Positions 1-13,217 of a DNA stretch of 64,000 bases are shown one piece after another. Where the stretch lies: assembly GCA_907165135.1 (NCBI GenBank), contig OU015567.1, forward strand, positions 12,963,001 through 13,027,000, written 5' to 3'. Below the pieces are notes generated by a model, which was not told where the DNA came from, made no database searches, and saw only the letters and a program-made list of their open reading frames with translations. The number at the start of each line of letters is the position of its first letter. Position 1 is the first letter of the stretch. This stretch comes from Oikopleura dioica (Eukaryota; Chordata; Appendicularia; Copelata; Oikopleuridae). A program made the translations under genes and the position numbers.

Positions 1-264
1 CGCAAATAAGGGATTACAATAAACCCTTTTCATTGTGTCTCCTTTGGTTAATTCTGAAGAGACTCAACTGCTGAATACTATTTTCAAATCATCATGGATC
101 ATTTGACCGATTAGATTTTAGTTCGTAAAGATGGCCAACAATTTCTTTCTTAAAGATGGCGAAACCCCTTCGCGGCTTTCGTTTTCATTTTAGCTCTTCA
201 AAACCTGACTCAGTTTTTCTACACAGGTTGCCGAGCTCATATAATATGAGTCATATTTGTGGGC

Positions 265-417
265 TTATTGGGCAGAATTGGGAAAGAGAGCGTTCCTTTG
301 ATAGTTGACGAACAGTCTATCCATCTCTTTATGATTTTTCAAGTCCATGAGCTCCAGGAGCATTCGCTGCTTCATTTTGAACTCCTCGGTATCACACGCG
401 GACAAAATATTAGGCAT
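265..417 (-). CDS. small hypothetical protein (50 aa)
   Basis: A single-exon frame runs from an ATG at 417 to TAA at 265. The product is charged and probably helical, with the stretch KMKQRMLLELMDLKNHKEMD in the middle. I see no signal peptide and no membrane segment. I do not recognise the family. The frame is too short for length alone to be convincing; the support is its protein-like composition and the A-rich run just before the ATG. It could be a chance frame or the last exon of a longer gene. Confidence 0.3.
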   Translation of the reverse strand: MPNILSACDTEEFKMKQRMLLELMDLKNHKEMDRLFVNYQRNALFPNSAQ

Positions 418-1129
418 TTTTTTTGATCCCTCTTCTCAGAAACGCTCGCTGGTTACTCCTCGTTTCAAGCTTTTAAACGGTCGCTGTTAGCAAGAACAAT
501 CCTTTGACGCAAAAGCGCATATTGCACCCGTCAAAAGTAGCAATTTGAACGAAAATTTAAATAAATATGTTTATTACAATCTTCTAAAAATCAATGGTGG
601 TCATAGCTGCTTTTGTGGAAGTTAAAGCCAGGCATTACAGATGATTTACAGGCGGGGTCACTTTCGCTGACAATTTCATCCATATTTGGGAGTTGCCAAA
701 TCGCGCAAATTAATGCATTTAAAATCAGTAAGATTCCCTTGAATAAATATAAATTTTGCATAACTAAAAAATAGTGTTCAACTTACTTGTGTGTTTGAAA
801 TGATTGTCCATCCCCGAAGCTGTTCGCCACCTTTTCTCAGGGTGGGCAATTATTGGTCGAGGGGGTTGTGTGTTAATTGGGGAGGGAGACGCTGGTAGGT
901 CCCCTGTTCGTGAAACATTTTTCGACCAACACAGCCTCTCTCCCATTTGGCAGCCCCTAGGGGCCCTTGAAGAAGGAGGGAAAACGAGTCCCTCCCCCTC
1001 CTACTGCCCAATTTTCAGCCTGCATTTTGCACACCCTAGCCTGTTCTGGCAAACACTCGCTTGTGCCAGAAAAAAGAACCGTAAGTAACGCCTCTACAAA
1101 AGAACCGTGTTATCAATATTTCCTCCATT
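418..1129. other. intergenic, G-rich block
   Basis: No gene could be supported. Positions 830-1030 are much more GC-rich than the surroundings and hold open frames on both strands, none of which resembles a protein I know. The stretch is probably non-coding. Confidence 0.4.
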
Positions 1130-1495
1130 TTAACCTTGCCCGTACATGTGGATAACGGTCAAAATAAAGACCACGAGAACATAAGAAAAGCCAGTCTGCA
1201 GAGATACTCTTCCACCCAACAAAAACGCCAAAGGAACACCGAGTGCGGTCGATAACATTATCATACTTTGCTGGCTCGAGGAGAGATAGCGCTCTAAAAA
1301 ATCTTAGCCCCGCGGAGCCGTTTCCTGGGACAAGAATAAGGCGAAGCCATTACTCTGAAGAAATGCGTTACCAAAACGATGAAGTAAATTAGCGTGAGCC
1401 ACATTCTAGCGCGAATGGCGTTGAGGTAGGGGCAGTTGATCGTACTGAAATTTTCTGTAAGAGGAATGACTGCTGTAGGATTCAATCCAACCCAT
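1130..1495 (-). CDS. small multi-pass membrane protein
   Basis: ATG at 1495 follows an acceptor-like TTCTTCAG. A 40-nt GT-AG intron (1406-1445) joins exon 1 to an exon encoding MWLTLIYFIVL. A second intron (donor after that leucine, acceptor near 1285) would join it to an exon that reads on to TAA at 1130 and contains the hydrophobic segments ALGVPLAFLLGG and YVLVVFILTVIHMY. The predicted product is about 80 aa with two or three membrane spans. The spacing recalls small ER assembly factors such as VMA21, but the resemblance is weak and I give no name. The second intron is the least certain part. Confidence 0.35.
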
Positions 1496-2795
1496 GATGA
1501 TCTGAAGAATCATCACTGTTTGTGGTCATTTATCGATAAACTGCATCCTCAAAGCCTGTTATGAAAGGTGAATCTTCATAACTCATTATTCTAGAATTTC
1601 TATTTATCTGATCATTAGCTGGCAAGACCATCATCTGAAGGAATGATACCTCAGCAAATTTCAGAGTCAAAGGGCTTTTGCGACTTTCGGAAGCTTTTGC
1701 GTAAATATTTTATCGGCGATTATAAAATTAAATGTGTAGACGTCTCCTCGTGTGTATCAAGTGTGGGAAATCGAGGTTTGGCTTATTCGTCACCCACCCG
1801 CGGTCTGTTAGCTTGGCAAATGATCGGATATAGAAAAAGAAATTCTTTTCCATCTATCAGCTCATAAATCTATTGGAAGAGCAGAAGGATCTTTTAGCAA
1901 GTTGTAAATTGCCGTCCAAGTACTAGCTAGACAGAGAAATACTTGGCACTCAAAGAGATTACGTCAAGAAATCATGGAAGAGGAGAATTCCCAAGGAGAG
2001 AAAACGGGAAGATTTACTCAAGTAAAGGTTGATCTGAACTTTTAATCGTCCTTTTAATGGATTAAGGTTACAATCAATGAGACAGTTAATCGAATCCGGA
2101 CGATTACCGCAACTTCAATCGGCTCTGTTCCAGATTTGAATGGTAAAAAGAATCAGAAAATAGAAAAAAATTGACAGACGCAAATTGAAATCATAGAAGA
2201 CAACCATAACGAACTTGACAGGTCAATTACTGAGCCAAATACACATGATAAATAATTTCGCCATGACAATTTTGAGAACGGCTAATTCATCTTATTTCTT
2301 AATTATTGAGAAACTGCTTTTAAATCGTGGGGATGAGCCCGAAGCCCAGTAAATATTTTTCTCTGCCACGTGATCGTTACATAATTTGGCTTTCAATAGT
2401 ATAATTCTTGAGGATTCTTGAGCGCCAAAACCTTTAAGGTCACCAGGAAAGCCTCGTCTTTTAAGAAAACAGAGAGAAATTAGAAGAAGAAACATAAACA
2501 GTGAACTTCAAGGGCCGTGAGGATTTTCGCCCAAATAGGAAAGGAGCTGAACTTGAAATGTCACTCACAGTCGCCAATTTGACAATTTGATGTCAATTTG
2601 AGAATCTACCATGCATCAAGAGATTCATTTTGTACATATGCTAAACCCTAGTCTTTTGGAAAAGAGGAGAGAGAGAGAGAGAGCTTTGTTGGAAGATTAT
2701 GCGTGATTTTGTGTTTTCAATCATTGATGATTTTTCAATTGCACCGTGCAGTTATTTCCAGATCTAATATTAATTTTCTTCAGAGAGGTGAAAAA
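1496..2795. other. intergenic, no gene supported
   Basis: AT-rich sequence with short frames only. A (GA)n tract lies near 2667-2684. An acceptor-like TTTTCTTCAG at about 2774-2783 sits just before the ATG of the next gene and would suit spliced-leader addition. Confidence 0.4.
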
Positions 2796-3634
2796 ATGGA
2801 GTTTAGTATTCCTACTCTTTGGTTTACAGGTAGTTTTTGAAGCTCGAGTTTTTAGTTTTCTTTTCTAATTTTCAAAGAGTTTAATTTTAATCAGACACGG
2901 GCGTTGATGATGAACGAGGATCAACTGATGAGCTTATCGACAATTACGGCCCTAGAGAACGGATAGAAAGGATTAAACCCGTCATCATTATTTACAGTCA
3001 GCTCCTTCACAGGCTCTGAGGCAAAATTGAGCTTTTCTTAAATCAAATACTTCGCATAAATAATTGATTGCTTCCACACTTTTTCCGAATCTTTCAAATT
3101 GGCCACAGAGAAAACTGACTAGGAGTTTGCATTTATAAATAGTTGATTGTTTTCTTTTACGTGGAGTGATCACTTTTCACGCTCCAAAAAGATAGAGTAT
3201 CCAAAATGAGAACCTTGTCTCCAGTCGACATCGAAGAAATGAAAGAACAAAAAGGGATGAGATATTTACCGATTCCAGAGAAAACGCCAAGAAAAAGCTT
3301 TTTGAAGACTTTTGGTAGCTCGAGAATATCAAAAGCAGCTGGAACCGTTCGAAGAGCTTCCGTTCAAGTAAAACCGTGTCATAGAAAAGCTTGTAGAATT
3401 TCTTAGGTCCGAAGCTTCTTCAATGATATACACAGACTTTCCCCGCGCTATCCAAGGTCACGAAGATTATCAGAAATAACGGAGACCAATCTTCAGCTCC
3501 CTTCTCTTCAGAAACAGCGAATTCGACATAGGAGTCACTCCATTAATCTCGGAGAGCTTCATTTTCTACAGGATATCGTAGTCGATCCAATAGGCATAGC
3601 TCCCCAAAATACCAAGACACTGGTTGTATCATAG
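2796..3634 (+). CDS. unknown basic protein, 169 aa, four exons
   Basis: Exons 2796-2829, 2895-2970, 3196-3367 and 3407-3634 join in one open frame of 170 codons ending in TAG. Introns 1 and 3 are GT-AG; intron 2 (2971-3195) begins with GA and ends with AG. The N-terminal part is acidic. The rest is rich in Arg and Ser, with basic stretches such as GTVRRASV and RYPRSRRLSE that look like kinase sites. There is no signal peptide, no membrane span and no known domain. An acceptor-like site lies 12 nt upstream of the ATG. I do not recognise the family. Confidence 0.5.
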
Positions 3635-4028
3635 TAAATCTGATGACAGCTGGTTAATATCCTAAGTGAACGCTACCAACCTTGACTTAGAAAGGTGTCA
3701 CTTGGGCTAGCGATCTTGAAATGCACAGATCAGTGTCTTTCTCTGAATTATTCCTGTCAAGTACGTTATGGTTTGTCTCAATGTCTGCTTGAATTCTCTT
3801 GAATTTTGACTTTACCCTTGGGCAGATTTTATCTGGCAAAAGTAAATATTCTTTCAGACCATGGAACCGAAGAGTCACCATTACTTGCCCCAACCTGGTC
3901 GCAAACAAAAACTCTCCAAGGACTTGAAGCCGATGCCCTGGCAAAAGACGTGAGAGCAAGACGAGGAACAGTAATGCATAACGTAAGTCTTTCATAGCTC
4001 AATTATTATTGAATTTTTCGGTCAGTTT
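3635..4028. other. convergent intergenic region with a possible mini-ORF
   Basis: This region lies between the 3' ends of two convergent genes. A strong acceptor-like TTCTTTCAG near 3850-3858 is followed at once by ACCATGG and a frame of 30 codons (about 3861-3953). It could be a short trans-spliced message or a chance frame. Confidence 0.25.
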
Positions 4029-7000
4029 CTAAGAGCATGTTTCGATGCAATTTTGATCTATGAGATCGCCGGTTTCGAAGTCTTCGATGCAGACTTTGAG
4101 TTCGCACTCGAAATGAAGTTCATCATCATTTTCGTTGAAAGTAAAAGTATTGAAGTGGAAGGAAGCATTGTCTTCTGAATCCGAGTTTTTGCCAGTTAGA
4201 TCGGTGATATCTAATTCAAGGAAATGAGAGGAATCGGTCTCTTGGCATGGACTTGAAATAAGGTCGTAAGAGGCTCCAGTTTTGTTCGAATTTTGATACG
4301 TTGTACATTTCGTTATCTTCAAGCAATTATTTTATTTGTTTAAATTTCTTAAATTTTTCACCTGATAACTAAAGTTGAAGCTGCTTGTTTTATTCTCAGA
4401 AATCAGGCCGTAGATGATTTCACCTAATATAAGATTGGTTATAAAAATTAAAATTATATTCATTTTACCTATATTCAAATCAACCGCTTCACTTTGATAA
4501 GCTTCGTCTTTATAGAAATCTAGCTGAACTAAATCACTAAAACTTCCATTTCCAGGAGTAACGCAATCATTTTCAATAAGTAAATCATCATGGCAATATT
4601 TTATCTGTTGGACGTCAACGTGAGTTCCGACAGTAGTCGTGCTAGGATACACACATTTTGCATCAAAACCAAGTTTTGACGCAACATAAACACCATCTCT
4701 ACTTATTAGTGATCGTGAACCACATACTCTCCATTCAAAAGTGATGTCAGCTTTTTGTGAAATTTCTCCGCCACAAGTACCAAGTTCAAAAGTTTCGATA
4801 ATCCAACCAGACTCATGTTGTTGGGTTCCGTTGCATGTGCCGACTATCAAACGGACTTCATCCCACAGATCCTCGGGCAAGTTCCCATAGAGGTCGTTGA
4901 TATGAGCAGAGATGGTGATGGTTGTCGAATCACATTCGGTCACTGGGCCAGAGCTTTGACTTCTGCCATCGTTATTCTCGGTCGAAGGGGGCGAAGGGGC
5001 GGATGATGAGGGCGGTCCACTCCTGACAAGTTCTTGGATCCAGTCGTATGAATGTGCGATCGACGAGTAAAGTCCAGGATACCCTTCGTCAGCACAACCA
5101 TATCCTCGAGAAACGACCCCTGCTAGCGTTGCCTTCCCGTCAATCGCGCAGATAAGTGGCCCTCCGGAATCACCTTGACAAGCGTCAATTCCTCCATCGA
5201 TTAAACCGTTTAAATCTCGATCCGGAACTCCAGCACAAATATCGTCTTCGAAAAGAATCATTTCGTGTGAATTTTGAATACAGTATTCCCTATCCATAAT
5301 GTTAACACCTGCTTGGAGAAGCTTGTCTGAAAGCTGGCCGTAGAATTGTGTTGTGCCCCACCCAGCGACCCAGCAAGACGATCCGTGAGCAGGGAGAGCA
5401 TCGTTTATGCATGCCATTTTCACATCTTGGTCTGGATCTGTAGCGATAATATCTTCGCTAAAGTGGATCATGCAAATATCGTATCCGTTGTTTCCATTGC
5501 CGTACTTTGGTTGAACAAGAAAATGATCAGCTTCTAAAGTGTACTCGTTTTCCTCATTTCTGTTCGTTCTCAGGTCGCTGAAGGTACCATAAATTGTTCT
5601 CATTCCAACACAACAATGAGCAGCGCTGACAACCCAATGATTGTCAACTACAGTCCCGCCGCATGTGTAGCTTGCCCAGCTCCCCCAGCGAACATCGAGT
5701 CGAACAATATATGGCCATTGATTTTCCTCCGCTAAAGAACCCCCAACGATTCGATTTGTCCAGAAAAAGCGTTCCTCGGGAAAGTTTTCAGCATGAGAAC
5801 AAGTTTGTAGATTCGGAACAATGATGTTCGACAGACTTTGAAATTCAGACTGGGGCTCTTCGTCCTCGAAATCTTCTATTTTTTCAGCTCCAACAATTTC
5901 TTGAATCCAACTGTAGGAATGTGCGATCGAAGAGTATATTCCTGGATATCCTTCAAGCGCACAGCCGTTTCCTCGTGAAATGACGCCAACGAGTGTTGCT
6001 CGACCGTCAAAGTCACAAATCAACGGACCACCCGAGTCTCCATCGCAAGCGTCGACTCCGCCATCGATCAGTCCATTTCCGTCTCTATCCGGAACTCCAG
6101 CGCAAATGTCGTCTTCATATAATTCGTTATAATTTGAAAATTCTTTGCAATAATTTCTGTCAAAAATATTGACCGTTGCTTCTCTAAGCTTCCATGAAAA
6201 GTATCCATTATCTTTTCTTCCCCATCCAGCAATCCAGCACGCTGAACCATGGATAGGTAGCGTGTCTGACAAGCAAACAACTTCGGCGCCGGAATTTTGA
6301 CCATTTCCGATAATATTCTCTTCGAAATATACCAAGCAAAGGTCAAATCCTTGTCCATAGCTGGGATGAATTTCGAAGTGATCGGCGTTCATCGTGAACT
6401 CGCCAGCTTCGTTCTTTGAACGATGAACATCGTTAAACGTCGCTTGGATAGAATCGACGTCCTCGCAACAAGAAGCAGAAGTCAGAAGCCAATGATTTTC
6501 AATAATTGTTCCTCCACAAGTTTGCGTTCTTGATGACTCCGTTGCCTTAACACGAGCCATGAAAGACCAGTGATTTTTATTCGCAAATTTTCCTCCAAAA
6601 ATCCTATCAGCAGGGAAATTTATATCACTATCACAGGTTTGCAGGGCTGGCAAAGGAAGATTGGTGATATCCGCGAATTCTGGTTGAGTTGATTCAGTTG
6701 TCGATGTTGTCGTTGTTGGCGGTTGTGCTTGTTGTTCTTCATCGCCAAGCACAGTTTCTCGAATCCAATCCCGTGAGTGATATACAGACGAATATAGGCC
6801 AGGATATCCTTCGTGAGCACAGCCATACCCTCGTGAAACGACTCCAGCGAGAGTAGCCTTGCCATTGAATTTGCAAAGGAGTGGTCCTCCAGAATCTCCT
6901 TGGCAAGCGTCTACGCCACCCTCTGTCCTTCCGTCACCATCTGTATCCGGGAGTCCTGCGCAGATATCGTCTTCGTAGAAATGTTCCCAAGGAATATCCG

Positions 7001-7670
7001 AAAACTCACGGCAATATTCTTGGCTCATCACATTCACTCCTGCTTGACGAAGCTTATTCGAAAGTTTTCCGCCTAATTTTTTAGAACCCCAGCCGGCTAC
7101 CCAGCATGCTTTCCCGTGAAAAGTAGCGACATCGGGCAAACAAGCGATTTGAACATCTCTATCGGGGTCACTCTCGATTATATCCTCTTCAAAGTTGAGC
7201 AAGCAGAGATCATACCCATTTCCAAATTGCGGTTGGATTTCGAATTTTTTCACAGTCAGCTCGTATTCGTTGGTTTCCGTGAACTTTTTATTGAGATCGC
7301 TGAAGGTCGCTTTGATAGAATCGCTATTCTGGCAGCAATGCGCCGCTGTTAAAACCCAGTGATTGTCAACTACAGTTCCGCTGCATAGGTAGTTATTACT
7401 TCCTTGGGTAACAGTCAATCTCGCTATATACGGCCATTCATTTTCGGCGGCCAAGACTCCTCCTATGATTCTTTCCGCCAAGATTGATCGTTGAAATACA
7501 TCACTTCGGAAGTTAGATTCATGGGTACAAGCTGACAGGCCATGAGTCGGTGAATTAGTGAGCTCTTCGAAAGCAGCGAGTGGGTTCTCTGATAGAATTC
7601 GACTAAAAATTTGAGAAGAAAAATATAAAAATGACTTTATCGTCATTTTAAAAAAATATATTTTTGACAA
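4029..7670 (-). CDS. triple S1 (trypsin-type) protease with C-terminal ZP module
   Basis: A secreted multidomain protein of about 1,180 residues. Three tandem peptidase S1 domains each start with a version of R-I-[VIF]-G-G and carry G-D-S-G-G-P. Domains 1 and 3 have the full triad (AAHC, Y-D-[LI]-C, GDSGGP) and Asp at the position-189 equivalent (VDACQGDSGG, IDACQGDSGG), so they should cut after Lys/Arg. Domain 2 reads TSASCC where TAAHCC is expected, so its catalytic His is Ser. After a Ser/Pro/Thr linker comes a ZP domain (GTCNGT, LGTCGGE, then the Cys-rich end FECELKVC...CIETCS). Two introns of about 45 nt (donor near 4466, last acceptor near 4319) join the ZP end to the main exon. The 5' end is uncertain: an acceptor-like TTTTTAG near 7605 may mark an intron just before the first domain. 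Confidence 0.85.
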
Positions 7671-8369
7671 GCTCTTTGCAAATTTTGTTATTCGGCGTTA
7701 GAGAGCGACATTCTATTTCTTATCGAAAATTCGAAACGGTAGTTTTACAAACCGCAAGGTTAGAGATAACAACTAACAATAGACAATTCTACAAGCTGAG
7801 TATGTTCTAACAGAAGAACACACACGTCAATGAGAATGAAGGTGATAAGACAATTTTATAGCTTCGCTAAACAGGGTGCTCTGCACATTCTTCTGATAAA
7901 TTATCTCCTTTCAATACGGATTCTTTCTTATTCGAGCACCCCTGAGGCTCCTTTTGGCCAGTTCCCTTCGTTCATTCAAACACTTGACTACAAATACTAC
8001 AACCGAACGCAAGAATTCGTTGAACAAAAGACTTGCTTCTTTAGTTTACGAAAAAACACTTGAAACTATGGCTTCTTGGGAGAGTGCGAGTACTGATTTC
8101 AAAAGAGAAGTGAGTTCGAAGCAGAGTTAATTTCCTTCAGAATTTAACATGGTAACATTAGAAATATTTTTTTTTCTTAGAATCTAAAACTGGTTCGTAG
8201 CGGTCCGTTTGTCCTCCTGTCTAAAAGACCAGCCCCCTCCCATGATGCCTCTATTTTTTATAATTTCGTGGATTGTAAATCTTTTCCGGTCCCTATGACA
8301 TCATCCAGAGCGTTAATTTTTATAACTTTGGCGTGATCACAAGTTTTTTAATTGGAGTTCAGATTTCCA
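7671..8369. other. intergenic, no clear gene
   Basis: AT-rich sequence. A 77-codon plus-strand frame near 7830-8063 has no recognisable features. A possible short first exon starts at ATG 8069. Confidence 0.3.
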
Positions 8370-9141
8370 TGAAACGAGAAAAATTATTCGAAAAATTTAG
8401 AAACAAAAGACACAGCTCTTATGAACCTTTTACACACCGAAATGAGGCGCTTAGGGATCCTTTTTTGTCCATCGTGAGGAATTTTTTAAATGAAAGAAAT
8501 TAAAAATGATTTTTAGCAAGAAAGTTCATCTACCGAGCCGCTTCTTTCTGATCCGATCAAACATGGAACATCTGAAACGAAATCCCTTTCAAGAACAGGT
8601 ATTATTAGTAAAAAAGCAGGGTTCAGGCTCACATGAGTTCACGCAAGGGCAGATCAACTCATAATCTTTGCTGTCAGTTCATACAGCTCGATTATTAGGG
8701 GCAATATAGAATATAAAGGGAGACATTCCAGAACGGGCCCAATAAAGTGCTCGAGAAACTTCTACAGCCGCAGTAAAACATCGCGAAAGATCTTAATTAT
8801 CGACGGAGGGATGAACAACTGGCTGACAGGAAGGTCTGCTGGAAAAGTGGAGAGAATTGAGAAAAGAAAAACTCAAGGTAAGCCGTTAAGTTGAAATTTT
8901 TATAGGGCAAGGGGGAGCATGGAGTGATGAACTTACTGTTATTAAGAATATGACCTTGTCTCTTAAAAATCTCATTGTCGCGTCTCATCAAAAATTGACG
9001 ACGGAAAATCTTTCAGTTAATTTTTTCTGCCAGCGACAAAGAGAACGACTCGAAAAACAGGTTAATTATCCGGAAGCATCTAAATTAGACAGTTACAATG
9101 CAATTAAATGCCATTTATTTTTGCTTTTATATCTTGAATGA
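8370..9141 (+). CDS. putative unknown gene, exons not fully resolved
   Basis: Several plus-strand pieces look coding. A 44-codon frame starts at ATG 8370 (begins MKREKLFEKFRNKR). Another piece lies near 8516-8600 (QESSSTEPLLSDPIKHG). A third runs from about 8690 to a GT donor at 8878, spliced over a 28-nt gap (too short for an ordinary intron) to a piece starting near 8907 that stays open to TGA at 9141. The predicted product is rich in Lys, Arg and Ser and is not recognised. The joins between the first pieces are uncertain. Confidence 0.3.
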
Positions 9142-12100
9142 ATAATGCGTAAGCGTAAAGAGATAAAGCAACACAGACACTCAGAAATTGCATTACGACC
9201 TCATAAACGAGTCGGACGCTTGAAATTAAGCAGTTTTCAAAGTCACGATCCATCGTTTACGTTTAGAGAATCTCACATTTTGTGATGACAAAATCGCACC
9301 CGTGTTATTCAAGGTATAAAAAAGGGTTCAAAAGTGACCTCTGGTGAACACTAATCTTTCTCCAGACGAAGCAGACTGGTACAAATCCTAAACTCGAACA
9401 TAATTTCGCCCATTTCTGCGGCTGAACCCACTCGCCACAATCGCTTGATTAATCCCTAATTCTGCCCTAATGAATTATGCTGCACTTGCCTTTCATTCAC
9501 TCGAGCATTTTATTTATTTCATCAAAAATAATCGCCAGTAGCGTTCTACGCCGCGTCTTTTTTTACGTTTTTTGAAAGGTCGGCGACACCTATTAACATT
9601 TCATACGATTTTCTAGCGTTCATACGCTCCGTAATTTTATTTCTACAGAGAAAAAGGTTCGTACCTCAAAAGATGAAGAACAAATCAATCCTAATAAAGC
9701 AGGATAACTAATGGCCATCTGTTTCGCATTATTCGATGATAAAGAGTAACCTTAAAAATGCGTGTATTTTCATCTCTCCAGGGTGCATTACTGTAATCTT
9801 AAAAATGTCCTTTCCAATAATTTCCTTTGAGAGCAGCGAATTACGCCTCCCGTAGCACATTTGCTGCTCTGATCCTTCATAATCCGAGCTCCTGGATTCA
9901 GATTTTCGCCACGTGACAAAGACAAATTCAATTTTCTCAGTTTATCATACACTCCTGTGACCCAATTGAATAGAATTACAGTAATAAGAAGCGTCTTGGT
10001 AGGTTCGGCCAAGAAAAAAATAAACATTTTTGAACATTTTGAAACGAGAGAAGCCGGCCAAGTTTTCTTTTAAAGAGTTCTCAAATACTGAGGTGGGTTT
10101 CTATAAAGTGCTTTCTAAGTAAAGAGAATTTTAATTTTGCTTAAATTATAAATCGTTGATCGGTCAAATCGTGGAATTGATATTTATATTAATCGCTAGC
10201 AGAATAACCAGTACACTTTGCACTTTGTGGAAAGATGAATATTTATCAGGGAAACATCTTTTGAACACCCTTGGACTGGCTCATCCTCAATCAAAGAGTG
10301 CCTTTTTGACGGCGAGAAACCCAGATTTAAAAGAGCACGACTGAGAATCTGAGATGCAGCCTGGCCGTTTTCGCCCTCCAGTTTTACGGTATAAAATAAG
10401 AGAAACTGAAATCAAGGAAGACATCGTTTTTTTTTGAACTTGTACGTGACTTTTTCTCGTCGCTTTTTGCCCATCCTCAGTCTTATCACATCATTCTTAT
10501 CATTTTTTCCTTGATCCCACGCTTTACGGCATTTTCCCATTTTATTGCCATTTATTCTCTTTTTTTTTCAATTTGTTGAACTTTTTTTAATTCAAAAGCG
10601 AGCACTTTCTTATCAGCCCTGAAAGTGGGTTACTATCTATGAGACACTTTCCAGACATGATCAGAGACAAGAGTATTTTTAAGCTCCTGCACCTGCTCGG
10701 AGCTATAGACATCCTTCACAGAGGGTCAGTCAGATCCCCAACCTTCTTGATTTTTTTAATGAGAGATACTTACGATGAATTTGTAGAAGAAATACAGTAT
10801 TCACATTCGCACCGATAGAAGAAGATACAGACGACATGGTGTCAGCTGGCGTTACGGCTTCAAGATGTAGAAGTATGATGCACCCGCTTGTAAAAGTAAG
10901 TTAGAATGAATAAAGCGGGACTAGAGACAATTCCTAAAAGCAAATGCCAAATTCGTAAAATTTTACACCAATTTTTAGAAGAAGAGAAATCAGTCGGATA
11001 ATATGAGCGGCCGATCGAGAAAGTCATCTTTTGTTTCGTTTGCAGAACATCAACAACATAGAAAAAGTATGCCTTGTCAAGGAATGGGTAGTTTTTAAAT
11101 AAGAAATAAGAATAAATTATGAACATATTATTCACCCTTCAAAAAAAGACCTCGAAGGTTCAATTATCCGAAGCGCCCCAGCCGTCGACGAAGAAATAAT
11201 CGACAATCCAATTGCCCGTGAAATTTTCGCGAGCATCCGACAAAGGGAGGCAGCAAGCGCTAGAAATGCCAGGAGGGGTACGTTGAAGCAAATATGGAAT
11301 TTACACGCCCCCAAATTATGCAAAGGGGTGATAAGGGGAGGGAAGTTCAGGCACATAGCAGGAGATGATTTGTGAGGCTTTAGCAACATGCTTTTTCTCA
11401 GCAGAAAGAGACAAAAGTGAATTATGGCATGTGCGCAAATAGCAAGTTGAGAATCATTTGATAATTGGGAACGAAAAAAAGGTTGAAAAAGATCTCATAT
11501 TTAAATTTCTCTAAAGTCTGACCCACGGCCGTTTATCGAAAGCAACTGTTTTTGTTTTTCCTCCAACTAGGTCTCTATATTTCAAGGACGTCAAGATTAT
11601 CCAGGGATCAGTTTTTGGCGGAGCAGCCCTTAGGCCCACTTCGTGCACCAAATTGGGGCACTGAGGCTTCTTTTTCCCTAAAATCATTATCATTATAGAA
11701 ATTTTTTAAATTGACAGATGGTGGTGGAGATTAGTGAGACCAGATTTCGCGCCAAATCGGTAGACTCGGTTCCAGCTAGATCTCCGATTCAATCGAGAAA
11801 AAAAGGTAGCTTTGGATTTTTGAATAAATGAATTTCAAACGTATGAATTCTTGGTACTCTGAGGATGAGTGTGATTTGACAGGTATTTCTATCATCTACG
11901 TAGTTATTAATTACCCTGTGAATAGGATAGTCGTAGAAATAGTAATATTCCCAGATTATGAACGTATTATATTTATGATAAGTCATTCATAAATAAACAT
12001 CAAATAATAAAGTTTTTCATAAAATCCACGATTAAAAAGTTTTCCCAGAAACCATCATTTTTCGGAAAAATCTCAATTTTCCCTGTGTAAGGTCGAATGT

Positions 12101-13217
12101 AAAAACTGTCAAACATGATTTCCGAAATCCGAGAAAAAGTCGTTAAAAATCGACTTGTCAAAGGGGTTGAGCTTGTCACCTGCTTCAACTCCGGTACATG
12201 ATCGATTGAGGGACTCTTTCGACCCCCTAAGGCGATGAGTAAGCCCTATTCAAAACAGAATCTGAGCTCCGAAAAAAGGAGCCTTGAAAAGATCCCCCTC
12301 GAGTTGGTTGATTGACGAAAAAAATATTCCGGACTTTTTTTTCCGCTTTACCGCGTCATTTTCAATTTTTCCGTGAATAAACAGAGCAGCTGAATATTTT
12401 TTTCGAATGGAGCTTCCTGTAAGACAGAGAAATACAAGCAGATTCACGATACGTAAAGCGCCGATAGAACGCAATGCTTCGGAAGAGAAATTGCTCTCAC
12501 CCTCTTCTGATGAATCTTACAGTATCAATGATAGGCTCAGTGTCTAAAAGTTAAGAGTTAATTACATTTCGTAAAATTCACGTAAAGCGCCTTGTTGAGT
12601 TAATCCACAGTTGCTACAGTAATATTTTTGACTGAATAGCCCGATTATCCTCGGTGTGAAAGGAGCGCTTTTAAAATTTGGCTCAATTTCGAGTAGTTAC
12701 AAATTTCTGACATGGGAGATTTGTCTAATGGGGATCATCCGAGATCCAGCTAATCTCAGCTCTGAGCCTCAAGAGAAGGATCACGCCGGACTCAGCTCTC
12801 GACTCGGCGTTCATGCTCGGCAGGCCTAAACTCGAAGGCTACCCAGCTACTATTCACGATTGTGGGGCCACTGGCTCGGGAGGTTATCGGAAAATTTTAA
12901 CAAGGAATCGGGTGAATAGCAAACTTTTACACAAGAATTCGTACTAAACGAAATTTGCTCTACTGAAATCCGGAAGTACGGTTTTTGTGATTTCATCCGG
13001 TCTTTGTCAGAATCTGAGATTCATGTAATGATCTGACCACAACTCAGCTTTGGGCAACAAAGGACCTCAAAGTGCTTTCTGAACGGCCGAGCAGTTCTCT
13101 ATCAGACTCCTCCAGCGTCGAACGATGGCAAGAGACGATTATCCAAGGCCGGGTCCATTTTTGACTTACAGAGAGACACATAACCGGTTCATTATTGAGA
13201 AAATTTTTTGAATATAA
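9142..13217. other. poorly resolved region with exon-like pieces
   Basis: No complete gene could be assembled. Two pieces on the plus strand look coding. At about 11140-11278 the frame reads DLEGSIIRSAPAVDEEIIDN and continues acidic/helical to a possible donor. At 11717-11803 a frame opens with an ATG directly after TTGACAG and runs 29 codons to a GT donor. A 59-codon frame starts at ATG 10638. These may be 5' exons of the downstream channel gene or of an unknown gene. The rest is AT-rich with long A and T runs. Confidence 0.3.

Noticed and set aside
804-1088. 94-codon plus-strand frame in a GC-rich block
   Set aside because: Overlapped by similar frames on the other strand and in another phase, as expected from high GC rather than coding; no family resemblance.
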